Notes: generated by a model from the sequence alone, not told the origin. A DNA stretch of 64,000 nucleotides from Ramlibacter pinisoli (GCF_009758015.1 NZ_WSEL01000009.1:372001-436000); one strand, 5' to 3'; positions 43,320-51,816 are shown, numbered from the stretch's first letter. A program made the numbers and translations.

Positions 43320-43487
43320 ATGGCCACCATCCAGTCCCCCGACCCCGATCCCGGCGCCGACGAGCCGCCAGATGCCCCTCCCCCGATGCCGGACGAGGAC
43401 GGCCCGCACGACGTGCCCGACGCCACCGTGATCGAGAAGACGCTGCCGTCGCGGCCGGTGCACGGCGACGACACGCCCACCGGCTGA
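43320..43487 (+). CDS. Small acidic, proline-rich protein (55 aa)
   Basis: A 55-residue protein, MATIQSPDPDPGADEPPDAP..., rich in Pro and Asp, probably disordered. AGGAG seven bases before the ATG is a well-formed ribosome site, the main reason for calling it. It lies between the island and the nitrite reductase leader. No function can be proposed. Confidence 0.55.
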   Translation: MATIQSPDPDPGADEPPDAPPPMPDEDGPHDVPDATVIEKTLPSRPVHGDDTPTG

Positions 43488-43500
43488 CCCCGGACCCGTC

Positions 43501-43517
43501 CGCACCGTCTTGGCGCG
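43501..43517. promoter_or_regulatory. Possible NtrC-binding site
   Basis: CGCACC-N5-GGCGCG matches the dyad layout of NtrC sites (GCACC-N5-GGTGC) with one core difference and lies about 93 bases upstream of the sigma-54 -24 element, a usual enhancer distance. A single site with a mismatch is weak evidence. Confidence 0.35.
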
Positions 43518-43609
43518 CCCGTGCACGGCACGCGCGTCAACGGTGCCCGGTCCCGCCGCCAAGCGCACGCTTCGGTGGCGCGGCCGCGTTCCGCTGCATC
43601 CCCAGGCAC

Positions 43610-43625
43610 TGGCACGGTGCTTGCG
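43610..43625 (+). promoter_or_regulatory. Sigma-54 promoter of the nirBD operon
   Basis: TGGCACGGTGCTTGC matches the -24/-12 consensus TGGCACG-N4-TTGC at every fixed base with correct spacing. It lies 160-170 bases before nirB, and transcription would begin near 43636, upstream of the two-hairpin leader. Nitrogen-limited activation through NtrC would be expected. Confidence 0.75.
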
Positions 43626-43674
43626 TACCCCTTCGCACCTGACGGCGCGCCTTCCGGCGTGCCCCTAGCCTCCC

Positions 43675-43719
43675 GGCGCACAACGACGTGCGTCCCTGGT
43701 GCGCACTGCAGCACACCGG
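43675..43719 (+). promoter_or_regulatory. Two-hairpin ANTAR (NasT/NasR-type) RNA leader
   Basis: Two adjacent hairpins carry six-base loops. Hairpin 1: GGCGCAC-[AACGAC]-GTGCG(T)CC, loop 43682-43687. Hairpin 2: GGTGCGC-[ACTGCA]-GCACACC, loop 43705-43710, with one C/A mismatch and possible extension to 43696/43719. Both loops have A at position 1 and G at position 4, the recognised ANTAR-protein signature, and only about two bases separate the stems. This is the arrangement bound by NasR/NasT antiterminators upstream of nitrate and nitrite assimilation genes. Confidence 0.7.
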
Positions 43720-43736
43720 AAGTGAATCAGGCCCTC

Positions 43737-43764
43737 CGCCCGCGCTCGGCCGCGGCGTGTGTTT
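43737..43764 (+). terminator. Leader terminator before nirB
   Basis: CGC-(C)-CGCG-[CTCGGC]-CGCG-GCG forms a 7-base-pair GC stem with one bulge, followed by TGTGTTT. It lies 18 bases before the nirB ATG and just after the second ANTAR hairpin, so it is well placed as the conditional terminator that NasT binding would overcome. The T run is poor. Confidence 0.5.
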
Positions 43765-43782
43765 GGGATCACGAACCGGGTC

Positions 43783-46308
43783 ATGCAATTGAAGATCGTC
43801 CTCATCGGCCACGGCATGGTTGGCCACAAGTTCCTCGAAAGCCTGGAGGCCTGCGGCCTGCAGGCCCACGTCACCGTCCTGTGCGAGGAGCCGCGCCCCG
43901 CCTATGACCGGGTGCACCTGTCCGAATTCTTCGCCGGCCGCAGCGCCGACGACCTGTCGCTGGTGGCGCCGGGCTTCTTCGACCGCCCCGGCCGCGTGCT
44001 GCGCCTGAACGAGCGCGCGGTGGCCATCGACCGCGCCGCCCGCACCGTCACCGGCAGCTCCGGCGAGGTGTTCCCCTACGACAAGCTGGTGCTGGCCACC
44101 GGCTCGGCGCCCTTCGTGCCCGCAATGGAGGGCAGCGACCGGCCCGACTGCTTCGTCTACCGCACCATCGAGGACCTGGAGGCCATGCAGGCCGCCGGGC
44201 GTCGCTCGCGCAGCGGGGTCGTCATCGGCGGCGGCCTGCTCGGCCTGGAATGCGGCAAGGCCCTGCGCGACATGCAGCTGCAGACCCACGTGGTCGAATT
44301 CGCCCCGCGGCTGATGGCCCTGCAGGTCGACGAGGGCGGCGGCCGCATGCTGCGCAGCCACATCGAGGCACTGGGCGTCAGCGTGCACGCGCAGAAGCAC
44401 ACCCTGCGCATCGTCGACGGCCACGAGGCGCGCCACCGGCTCGAGTTCGCCGACGGCAGCCACCTGGAGACCGACATGGTGGTGTTCTCGGCCGGCATCC
44501 GGCCGCGCGACGCGCTGGCGCGCGAGGCCGGCCTGGCCCTGGGCCCGCGCGGTGGCATCGCCGTCGACGAGCAGGTGCGCACCAGCGACCCCGACATCCT
44601 GGCGATCGGCGAATGCGCGGCCTACGAGGGCATGGTCTACGGCCTGGTGGCGCCCGGCTACGACATGGCCCGGACCGCGGCGGCGCAGCTGGCCGGCAAG
44701 GACCAGCGTTTCCGCGGTGCCGACATGAGCACCAAGCTCAAGCTGATGGGCGTCGACGTGGCCAGCATCGGCGAGGTGCACGGCCGCACCGAGGGCGCGC
44801 GCGCCTTCCAGTTCAGCGACGAGCGCAAGCAGGTCTACAAGAAGATCGTCGTCTCGGCCTGCGGCAAGAAGCTGGTCGGGGCGGTGATGGTGGGCGACGC
44901 CGCCGAGTACGGCACCCTGCTGCAGACCATGCTCAACGGGCTGGACCTGCCGGTCGCCCCCGAGGCGCTGATCCTGCCGGCCAGCGACGGCCAGGCACGG
45001 CCGGCCCTAGGCGTGGACGCTCTGCCCGACGCGGCCCAGATCTGCTCCTGCAACGACGTCTCCAAGGGCGCGCTGTGCGCCGCGGTGCGCGACGGCGCCA
45101 CCACGGTGGCCGCGCTCAAGGCCTGCACCCGGGCCGGCACCGCCTGCGGCGGCTGCGTGCCCCTGGTCACCCAGGTGATGAAGGCCGAGATGAAGAAGAA
45201 CGGCGTGGCGGTGAACAACCACCTGTGCGAGCACTTCGCCCACTCGCGCCAGGAGCTGTTCCACCTGGTCAAGGTCGAGGGCATCCGGAGCTTCGACGAC
45301 CTGCTGGCGCGCCACGGCAAGGGCCGGGGCTGCGACATCTGCAAGCCGGTGGCCGCGAGCATCTTCGCCTCCTGCTGGAACGACTTCGTCCTGGCGCGCG
45401 ACCGGGCCGCCCTGCAGGACTCCAACGACTACTTCCTGGGCAACATCCAGAAGGACGGCACCTACTCGGTGGTGCCGCGCATGCCGGCCGGCGAGGTGAC
45501 GCCCGACGGGCTGATGGCGGTGGCCATGGTCGCCAAGAAGTACGGGCTGTACACCAAGATCACCGGCGGCCAGCGGGTCGACCTGTTCGGCGCGCGGCTG
45601 GAGCAGCTGCCCGCGATCTGGGAGGAGCTGATCGCCGCCGGCTTCGAGTCCGGCCATGCCTATGGCAAGTCGCTGCGCACTGTGAAATCGTGCGTGGGCT
45701 CCACCTGGTGCCGCTACGGCGTGGGCGACAGCGTCGGCCTCGCGATCGAGCTGGAGAACCGCTACAAGGGCCTGCGTGCGCCGCACAAGATCAAGTTCGG
45801 CGTCTCCGGCTGCACCCGCGAATGCGCCGAGGCGCAAGGCAAGGACGTCGGCGTCATCGCCACCGAGCGCGGCTGGAACCTGTACGTCTGCGGCAACGGC
45901 GGCATGAAGCCGCGCCACGCCGAACTGCTGGCGGCCGACCTCAGCAAGGAGCGGCTGGTCGCCCTGATCGACCGCTTCCTGATGTTCTACGTGCGCACCG
46001 CCGACCGGCTGCAGCGCACCAGCGTGTGGCGCGAGAACCTGGAAGGCGGCCTCGACTACCTCAAGGCCGTGGTCGTCGACGACAGCCTGGGGCTGGGCGC
46101 CGAGCTGGAGGCCGACATGCAGCAGCTGGTGGACAGCTATGCCTGCGAGTGGAAGGCCGCCGTCGAGGACCCCGAGACCCGCAAGCGCTTCCGCCCCTTC
46201 GTCAACACCGACCGGCCCGATCCGCTCGTGATGTTCGTGCCGGAACGCCGCCAGATCCGCCCCGCCACCGCCCAGGAGCGGAGCCCCGAGACCGAAACCA
46301 CCGCCTGA
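43783..46308 (+). CDS. nirB: Assimilatory nitrite reductase [NAD(P)H], large subunit
   Basis: An 841-residue cytoplasmic enzyme reducing nitrite to ammonium. Order: FAD/NAD domains (LKIVLIGHGMVGHKF; VVIGGGLLGLECGKAL), BFD-type [2Fe-2S] domain with CSCNDV and CTRAGTACGGC (near residues 422-460), then sulfite/nitrite reductase repeats with siroheme-[4Fe-4S] cysteines in SCVGSTWC (near 637) and SGCTREC. The ATG at 43783 gives the standard start; a GTG at 43759 in frame is in the terminator. A sigma-54 promoter and ANTAR leader precede it. Length is normal for NirB. Confidence 0.95.
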   Translation: MQLKIVLIGHGMVGHKFLESLEACGLQAHVTVLCEEPRPAYDRVHLSEFFAGRSADDLSLVAPGFFDRPGRVLRLNERAVAIDRAARTVTGSSGEVFPYDKLVLATGSAPFVPAMEGSDRPDCFVYRTIEDLEAMQAAGRRSRSGVVIGGGLLGLECGKALRDMQLQTHVVEFAPRLMALQVDEGGGRMLRSHIEALGVSVHAQKHTLRIVDGHEARHRLEFADGSHLETDMVVFSAGIRPRDALAREAGLALGPRGGIAVDEQVRTSDPDILAIGECAAYEGMVYGLVAPGYDMARTAAAQLAGKDQRFRGADMSTKLKLMGVDVASIGEVHGRTEGARAFQFSDERKQVYKKIVVSACGKKLVGAVMVGDAAEYGTLLQTMLNGLDLPVAPEALILPASDGQARPALGVDALPDAAQICSCNDVSKGALCAAVRDGATTVAALKACTRAGTACGGCVPLVTQVMKAEMKKNGVAVNNHLCEHFAHSRQELFHLVKVEGIRSFDDLLARHGKGRGCDICKPVAASIFASCWNDFVLARDRAALQDSNDYFLGNIQKDGTYSVVPRMPAGEVTPDGLMAVAMVAKKYGLYTKITGGQRVDLFGARLEQLPAIWEELIAAGFESGHAYGKSLRTVKSCVGSTWCRYGVGDSVGLAIELENRYKGLRAPHKIKFGVSGCTRECAEAQGKDVGVIATERGWNLYVCGNGGMKPRHAELLAADLSKERLVALIDRFLMFYVRTADRLQRTSVWRENLEGGLDYLKAVVVDDSLGLGAELEADMQQLVDSYACEWKAAVEDPETRKRFRPFVNTDRPDPLVMFVPERRQIRPATAQERSPETETTA

Positions 46309-46315
46309 AGACCCC

Positions 46316-46651
46316 ATGAACCGACACGACCTGCACTGGAACCCCGTCTGCCGGCTGGACGACATCGTCCCCGACACCGGCGTCTGCGCCCTGCTGGACG
46401 AGCGCCACGTCGCCATCTTCCGGGTCGGCGACGACGAGCTGTACGCCATCGACAACGTCGACCCGAACGCCCGCGCCAGCGTGCTGTCGCGCGGCCTGGT
46501 GGGCAACCTGGGCGAGCGCATCGTCGTCGCCTCGCCGCTCTACAAGCACCACTTCGACCTGCGCAGCGGCGAGTGCCTGGAGGTGCCCGAGCACTCGGTG
46601 GGCACCTACGCGGTGCGCGTCGAAGACGACACCGTCCTCGTGGCCATCTGA
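46316..46651 (+). CDS. nirD: Nitrite reductase [NAD(P)H], small subunit
   Basis: A 111-residue Rieske-fold subunit. As in other NirD proteins the iron-sulfur ligands are absent: the region reads DNVDPNARASVLSRGLVGNLGERIVVASPLYKHHFDLRSGECLEV, with no CxH pairs. It stabilises or completes NirB. It starts seven bases after the nirB stop. Confidence 0.93.
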   Translation: MNRHDLHWNPVCRLDDIVPDTGVCALLDERHVAIFRVGDDELYAIDNVDPNARASVLSRGLVGNLGERIVVASPLYKHHFDLRSGECLEVPEHSVGTYAVRVEDDTVLVAI

Positions 46652-46685
46652 CCGCCCTCCCCCCATCCCCTTCAAGAGAACCTCC

Positions 46686-47498
46686 ATGGCCTACCTCGTC
46701 CCTTCCGAATTCGTCGCCAAGATGGTCGACGCCGGTGAATCCAAGATCCACATGAGCACGCGCGACACGCTCATCCGCTCCTACATGGCCGGCGCCATCC
46801 TGGCGCTGGCGGCCTGGTTCGCGATCACGATCAACGTGCAGACCGGCCAGCCGCTGGCCGGCGCCGTGCTGTTCCCGGTCGGCTTCTGCATCCTGTACCT
46901 GCTGGGCTTCGACCTGCTCACCGGGGTGTTCGTGCTGGCGCCGCTGGCCCTGATCGACAAGCGCCCGGGCGTCACGGCCGCCGGCGTGCTGCGCAACTGG
47001 GGCCTGGTGTTCACCGGCAACTTCGCCGGCGCCTTCACGGTGGCCGCGATGATGGCCATCGTCACCACCTTCGGCTTCTCCACCGAGCCCAACGCGGTCG
47101 GCAAGGCGATCGGGGTGATCGGCGAGTCGCGCACGCTGGGCTACGCGCACTACGGCGCGGCCGGCATGCTGACCCTGTTCGTGCGCGGCATGCTGTGCAA
47201 CTGGATGGTGTCCACCGGCGTCGTCGGCGCGATGATCTCGACCACCGTGGGTGGCAAGGTGCTGGCCATGTGGATGCCCATCATGCTGTTCTTCTACATG
47301 ACCTTCGAGCACTCCATCGTCAACATGTTCCTGTTCCCCTCGGGCCTGCTGCTGGGTGGACACTTCACGATCATGGACTACCTGATCTGGAACGAGATCC
47401 CCACCGTGCTGGGCAACCTGGTGGGCGGCCTGTCGTTCACCGGCCTGACCCTGTACGCCACCCACGTCAAGACGGCCCGCAAGCGCGCCATCGCCTGA
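46686..47498 (+). CDS. Formate/nitrite transporter (FNT) family channel
   Basis: A 270-residue inner-membrane protein with the six-helix FNT pattern: MAGAILALAAWFAITINV, GFCILYLLGFDLLTGVFVLAPLALIDKRPG, NWGLVFTGNFAGAF, GMLCNWMVSTGV, FFYMTFEHSIVNMFLFPSGLLLGG. The FEHSIVNMF helix contains the conserved central His region. Its place after nirBD points to nitrite uptake or export (NirC-like) rather than formate. AAGAGAACCTCC lies before the ATG. Confidence 0.92.
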   Translation: MAYLVPSEFVAKMVDAGESKIHMSTRDTLIRSYMAGAILALAAWFAITINVQTGQPLAGAVLFPVGFCILYLLGFDLLTGVFVLAPLALIDKRPGVTAAGVLRNWGLVFTGNFAGAFTVAAMMAIVTTFGFSTEPNAVGKAIGVIGESRTLGYAHYGAAGMLTLFVRGMLCNWMVSTGVVGAMISTTVGGKVLAMWMPIMLFFYMTFEHSIVNMFLFPSGLLLGGHFTIMDYLIWNEIPTVLGNLVGGLSFTGLTLYATHVKTARKRAIA

Positions 47499-47502
47499 CA
47501 CC

Positions 47503-49221
47503 GTGCCGCTGCGGATCGCCGTCGGACAGCATTCCAGCGCGGGCCGCAAGCCGGCCAACCAGGACTTCCACGGCATCTGCCTGCCCGAGGGCGCCACCCT
47601 GGCCGCCAAGGGCGCCGCCGTCGCGCTGGCCGACGGCATCAGCAGCAGCGACAGCGCCGGCCAGGCCAGCCAGGTGGCGGTCGCGAGCCTGCTGCAGGAC
47701 TACTACTGCACCCCCGACGCCTGGTCGGTCCGGCAATCGGTCGATCGGGTGCTGGCAGCCGCCAACTCGTGGCTGTACGCGCAGACGCAGCGCGGCGCCG
47801 GCCGCTACGACAAGGACCGCGGCTGGGTCTGCACCCTCAGCGCCCTGGTGCTCAAGGGCCGCACCGCCCACCTGTTCCACGTCGGCGACACCCGTGTCTG
47901 GCAGCTGCAGGGCCGCGCGCTCGAGCAGCTGACCCACGACCACCGGGTGCACGTGGGCGGCGAGACCTACCTGGGGCGCGCCCTGGGCATCGCCCCGCAG
48001 GTGGAGATCGACTACCGGCGGCTGCCGCTGGAGGCGGGCGACGCCTTCGTGCTGGCCACCGACGGCGTCTACGACCACGTGCCGGCCGCCTTCCTGGCCG
48101 CCAGCCTGGAGCAGCACGGCGGTGACCTGGACGCGGCCGCGCGCGCCATCGTCGACGAGGCGCTGCGCCACGGCAGCAACGACAACCTCACCGTCCAGCT
48201 GCTGCGGGTGGAGGGCGTGGCGGACGGCGACGCGCTGGAGGCCGTGGGCGGCGCGGGCGCGCTGCCGCTGCCGCCACCGCTCGCGCCGCGCCTGCTGCTG
48301 GACGGCCTGCGCATCGTGCGCGAGCTGCACGCCAGCAGCCGCAGCCACGCCTGGCTGGCGCTCGACGAGGCCAGCGGCCGGCCGGTCGTCGTCAAGGTGC
48401 CGGCCACCGAGCAGCGCGAGGACCCGCGCGCCCTCGAACGGCTGCTGCTGGAGGAGTGGGTGGCGCGCCGCCTGGACAACGCCCATGTCCTGAAGGCCTT
48501 CCCGCCTTCCGGCCGGCGCAGCTCGCTCTACACGGTGATGGAGTTCGTCGACGGCCAGACGCTGGCGCAGTGGATGGTCGACCACCCGCGGCCCCCGCTG
48601 CAGGAGGTGCGCGCCATCGTCGCCCAGATCGCGCGCGGCCTGCGCGCCCTGCACCGGGCCGAGATGGTCCACCAGGACCTGCGGCCGGAGAACGTGATGC
48701 TCGATGCCACCGGCAGCGCAAAGCTGATCGACTTCGGCGCCGTGCGCGTGGCCGGCATCGAGGAGCGCGACACCAGCGAACGGCTGGCCCTGCCGGGGAT
48801 GGCGCAGTACATGGCGCCCGAGCTGTTCCTGGGCGAGGCGGGCACCCCGGCCTCCGACCTGTTCTCGCTGGCGGTGCTGACCTATCAGCTGCTCACCGGC
48901 CGCCTGCCCTATGGCCTGGACCTGCCCCGTTGCCACAGCCTGGCCGAGCAGCGACGCCTGCGCTACCGCTCGCTGCACGCCATGCGCCGCGACGTGCCGG
49001 CCTGGGTCGACGACACCCTGCTGCAGGCGCTGCACCCGGAGCCCGGGCGCCGGCACGCCGACGTGGCGGAATTCGTGCACGCGCTCGAGCACCCGGTGGC
49101 CGGGCGGCGCGCCACCCTGCCCCTGGCCGAGCGCGACCCGCTGACGTTCTGGCGCACCCTGGCCGTGCTGCTCGGGCTGTGCTGCGTCGGCCTGCTGGGC
49201 CTGCTGGCGGCGCGCGGCTGA
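47503..49221 (+). CDS. Fused PP2C phosphatase - Ser/Thr protein kinase, membrane-anchored
   Basis: A 572-residue fusion beginning at GTG, four bases after the FNT stop. Residues 1-245 are a PP2C phosphatase (NQDF, ADGIS, HVGDTRVWQL, ATDGVYDHV, SNDNLTV metal and core motifs). Residues about 270-530 are a Hanks-type kinase: VVVKVP Lys near 299, HQDLRPENVM catalytic loop near 391, IDFGAV at about 410, MAPE. The last 20 residues are a membrane helix. A similar kinase-phosphatase is found beside nirB in Pseudomonas aeruginosa (PA1782). Its target is unknown; the operon position suggests control of nitrate/nitrite uptake. Confidence 0.9.
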   Translation: MPLRIAVGQHSSAGRKPANQDFHGICLPEGATLAAKGAAVALADGISSSDSAGQASQVAVASLLQDYYCTPDAWSVRQSVDRVLAAANSWLYAQTQRGAGRYDKDRGWVCTLSALVLKGRTAHLFHVGDTRVWQLQGRALEQLTHDHRVHVGGETYLGRALGIAPQVEIDYRRLPLEAGDAFVLATDGVYDHVPAAFLAASLEQHGGDLDAAARAIVDEALRHGSNDNLTVQLLRVEGVADGDALEAVGGAGALPLPPPLAPRLLLDGLRIVRELHASSRSHAWLALDEASGRPVVVKVPATEQREDPRALERLLLEEWVARRLDNAHVLKAFPPSGRRSSLYTVMEFVDGQTLAQWMVDHPRPPLQEVRAIVAQIARGLRALHRAEMVHQDLRPENVMLDATGSAKLIDFGAVRVAGIEERDTSERLALPGMAQYMAPELFLGEAGTPASDLFSLAVLTYQLLTGRLPYGLDLPRCHSLAEQRRLRYRSLHAMRRDVPAWVDDTLLQALHPEPGRRHADVAEFVHALEHPVAGRRATLPLAERDPLTFWRTLAVLLGLCCVGLLGLLAARG

Positions 49222-49230
49222 ACCTGCGGC

Positions 49231-49713
49231 TCAGGCGTCGTCGGCCGCCTCGAGGTTGCGGCGCACCCGCTCCAGGAGGTCGGCCAGCTGCGCCCGCTCG
49301 GCGTCGCTGAAGCCCTGCACCGCCACGCCCGACAGGCGCCGCGCCTGCCGCCGCAAGGCCTGGTCGGCCGCCTGCCCCTGCGCGGTCAGCTGCAGGCGCA
49401 GCACGCGCCGGTCGGCCTCGTCGGGCCGGGCGTCCAGCAGGCCGCGCTCCTTCAGGCCGCCCACCAGCCGGGCCAGCTGGCCCTTGTCGCGCCCGGACTG
49501 TGCGACCAGCTCGCTCTGCGTGGCGCCGGGGTGGCGGGCGACGAAGCCCAGCACCTTGCTTTCCATGTGGGTGACGGCCTGGGGCGAGTCGCGCAGCACC
49601 CGGTACTGGCGCGAGCGGTACAGGTGCATGACGCCATGGATGGCTTCCAGCACGTCCTCGCGCGCGCCGGGGGCACGCCGCACTTGGTTGACAACATCAA
49701 CTGATTTGGACAT
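49231..49713 (-). CDS. MarR-family transcriptional regulator
   Basis: A 160-residue MarR protein: YRVLRDSPQAVTHMESKVLGFVARHPGATQSELVAQSGRDKGQLARLVGGLKERGLLDARPDEADRRVLRLQLTAQG is the winged helix. ATG at 49713 or 49725 can start it. It is divergent from the ferric-siderophore reductase, with inverted repeats in the short start region, so it probably represses both genes. PadR-like regulators are more usual next to SIP-family genes, so a MarR here is mildly unusual. Confidence 0.87.
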   Translation of the reverse strand: MSKSVDVVNQVRRAPGAREDVLEAIHGVMHLYRSRQYRVLRDSPQAVTHMESKVLGFVARHPGATQSELVAQSGRDKGQLARLVGGLKERGLLDARPDEADRRVLRLQLTAQGQAADQALRRQARRLSGVAVQGFSDAERAQLADLLERVRRNLEAADDA

Positions 49714-49735
49714 GATGGATGACATTATCAACCAA
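49684..49735. promoter_or_regulatory. MarR operator overlapping both divergent starts
   Basis: TTGGTTGACAA (49684-49694) and TTATCAACCAA (49725-49735) are inverted copies matching at 10 of 11 positions. The left copy also has its own dyad GTTGA-N5-TCAAC (49687-49701). The sites lie across the start codons of the MarR gene and the upstream alternative starts of the reductase gene. Confidence 0.6.
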
Positions 49736-49744
49736 TCATCCCGC

Positions 49745-50485
49745 ATGGACATTCCTGCCACCACCCGCCGCGTCCAGCGCGTGCGACACGAACTGCGCCG
49801 GCGCGAGCTCGCGGTCGTGCGCGTCGAGCGGCCCAGCCCGCAGTTCGCCCGCGTGACCCTCGCCGGCGACGAACTCGCCGGCTTCGTCTCGGCCTCGTTC
49901 GACGACCATCTCAAGTTCATGCCCGGCGACGACGCCGGCGGCGAACCGATCCGGCGCGACTACACGCCGCGCCACTACGACGCCGCCGCCGGCGAACTGG
50001 CCATCGAGTTCGCGCTGCACGGCCACGGCGCGGCGTCGGACTGGGCGCGCCACGCGGCCGTGGGCCAGCGGGTGGTGATCGGCGGCCCGCGTGGCTCCTT
50101 CATCGTTCCGCTCGACTACGACTGGCACCTGCTGGCCGGCGACGCGACGGCGCTGCCCGCCATCCGCCGCCGGCTGGAGGAACTGCCGGCCGGCGCCCGC
50201 GCCATCGTGCTCGCCCAGCTGGACGCTGCCGACCGCCTGCCGTTCACGACCGCAGCCCGGCTCGACCTGCACTGGATCGACCCGGCGGCCGACCTGGCCG
50301 AGGCCCTGCGCGGCCTCGCGCTGCCGCCCGGCGACGGCTACGCCTGGGCGGCCGGCGAAGCGGCGGCCATGGCTCGGCTGCGCCGGGTGCTGGTGGACGA
50401 GAAGGGGCTGGCGAAGGAGGCGATGCGCGTGGCGGCGTACTGGAAGCGCGGCGCCAGCGGCCACCACGAGAACCTGGAGGACTGA
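49745..50485 (+). CDS. Siderophore-interacting protein (FAD-dependent ferric-siderophore reductase)
   Basis: A 246-residue SIP/ViuB-type reductase: the flavin motif RRDYTPRHYD near residues 69-78, ...EFALHGHGAASDWARHAAVGQRVVIGGPRGSF, and the C-terminal NAD(P)H-binding part ending AMRVAAYWKRGASGHHENLED. It reduces Fe(III) in siderophores in the cytoplasm. The ATG at 49745 places the operator upstream; in-frame ATGs at 49712/49715 overlap the regulator's start. No siderophore uptake genes are beside it. Confidence 0.9.
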   Translation: MDIPATTRRVQRVRHELRRRELAVVRVERPSPQFARVTLAGDELAGFVSASFDDHLKFMPGDDAGGEPIRRDYTPRHYDAAAGELAIEFALHGHGAASDWARHAAVGQRVVIGGPRGSFIVPLDYDWHLLAGDATALPAIRRRLEELPAGARAIVLAQLDAADRLPFTTAARLDLHWIDPAADLAEALRGLALPPGDGYAWAAGEAAAMARLRRVLVDEKGLAKEAMRVAAYWKRGASGHHENLED

Positions 50486-50541
50486 GCAGTCCCGGGTCCG
50501 CGCCGGCGCACTTTGCAGCAGCGACACAGGGGCGCGGCAGA

Positions 50542-51132
50542 ATGGACCGGACCATGGACCGTCGCCTGTTGCTCGCCGCCCTCGCCTGCCTGCCGGCCGC
50601 CCGCCTGCGCGCCCAGGACGAAGCCCAGCGGCCGCGGCTGAAGATCTCGGCCCGCCAGCTGCACGAGTCGCTGTCGGCCCGCTTTCCGGTGCGCATGGGC
50701 GTGCCCGGCCTGCTCGCACTGGAGGTGAGCGCGCCCAGCCTGCACCTGCTGCCGTCGCGCAACCGGCTCGGCGCCGGCCTGCAGCTACAGGCCACCGGCC
50801 GCCAGCTGCAGCCCATGCCGCCCGGCGAGCTGGACGTGGTGTTCGCGCTGCGCTACGAGCCGTCCGACCGCAGCATCCGCGCCTTCAACCCCGAAGTGCT
50901 GGACGTCGCCTGGCCGGGACTGCCGCCGGAGATCCTGCCGACCCTGCGCGGCATGCTGCCGGCCATGGCCCGCGAGGCTGTCGGCGAGGTCGTCCTGCAC
51001 AAGTTCAGCGATCGCGACCTCGCCCTTGCCGACACCATGGGGGTCGAGCCGCGCGAGCTCACCGTGCTGGACGACGGGCTGCTGGTGGTGTTCGGGGACA
51101 AGCGGCCGCCGCGTCCGCCCGCCGAGCGCTAG
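50542..51132 (+). CDS. DUF1439-family envelope protein
   Basis: A 196-residue exported protein: signal MDRRLLLAALACLPAARLRAQ (a second ATG at 50554 starts it more compactly), then LKISARQLHESLSARFPVRMGVPGLLALEVSAPSLHLLPSRNRLGAGLQLQATG, the lipid-binding-like (LBP/BPI-related) beta-domain of DUF1439/YceB proteins. The first lipobox Cys is absent, so it is periplasmic rather than a lipoprotein. It converges with the GAF gene and their stop codons overlap by four bases. Confidence 0.75.
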   Translation: MDRTMDRRLLLAALACLPAARLRAQDEAQRPRLKISARQLHESLSARFPVRMGVPGLLALEVSAPSLHLLPSRNRLGAGLQLQATGRQLQPMPPGELDVVFALRYEPSDRSIRAFNPEVLDVAWPGLPPEILPTLRGMLPAMAREAVGEVVLHKFSDRDLALADTMGVEPRELTVLDDGLLVVFGDKRPPRPPAER

Positions 51133-51680
51133 CGCCAGGCCGGCTCGCCGGGTGCGGCCTCGCCGCGCTCCACGCCGGCCGCGATCGCATCGGCGATCGA
51201 CTGCAGCGCCTCGCCATCTGCCTCCACGAGGTCGGGCCGGGTCTGGTGGCTGAAGCAGCAGAGGGTGCCGAACACCTCGCCCGAGGACAGCAGCACGCGG
51301 GCACTGAGATAGCTGCGGATGTCCAGGGCCCGCGTGATCGGCAGCGCGGCGGCGCGCGGAAAGTCGGCGACGTCGCGGATGACGGGCGGCAGCTCGCCGT
51401 CGACCACCAGCTTGCAATACGTGTCGACCAGGGCGTCGGACTGCCCGGCGGCGATCGGCTCCGGGCCGCTGGTGGCTGCGCTCACCACCTCGAAGCGCCG
51501 CCGGCCGGCGACGATCTGCGAGATGAAGGCAACGTCCATCCCCAGCGCCTGGCGGATGTCGTGCAGGAACTGGTGGATGGTCCCCAGCGCCGGTGCGGTC
51601 GCGTAGCTGGCCGTCGCGACGGCGATGTCATTGGCGATGCACAGCAGGTGGCCAACGTCGTGGTGGCGGGTCGAACTCAT
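51129..51680 (-). CDS. GAF-domain protein
   Basis: A 183-residue single GAF domain: TIHQFLHDIRQALGMDVAFISQIVAGRRRFEVVSAA, then YCKLVVDGELPPVIRDV and IRSYLSARVLLSSGEVFGTLCCFSHQTRPDLVEADGEALQSIADAIAAGVE. The Cys in GTLCCF is the position that in some GAF proteins binds bilin or NO, but no cofactor can be asserted. GGAGGT before the ATG at 51680 is strong. A stand-alone sensor with no output domain. Confidence 0.82.
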   Translation of the reverse strand: MSSTRHHDVGHLLCIANDIAVATASYATAPALGTIHQFLHDIRQALGMDVAFISQIVAGRRRFEVVSAATSGPEPIAAGQSDALVDTYCKLVVDGELPPVIRDVADFPRAAALPITRALDIRSYLSARVLLSSGEVFGTLCCFSHQTRPDLVEADGEALQSIADAIAAGVERGEAAPGEPAWR

Positions 51681-51816
51681 CGCTTGCACCTCCCGAGTGG
51701 GCAATCTAGGCCGCCTGCCGCGATCACGGCATAGGCATTTGGCCCGTTCGCGGGCCGGACCGGGACCCGGTCGCAGCGCCCCGGCCGGGCTGCCCGGGCG
51801 CGGCCGAGCAGCGACC

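Noticed and set aside
51129..51680. GAF protein considered as a missing NasT or nitrate sensor for the nirB leader
   Set aside because: It has no ANTAR or response-regulator domain and lies in a separate unit; nothing ties it to nitrate.
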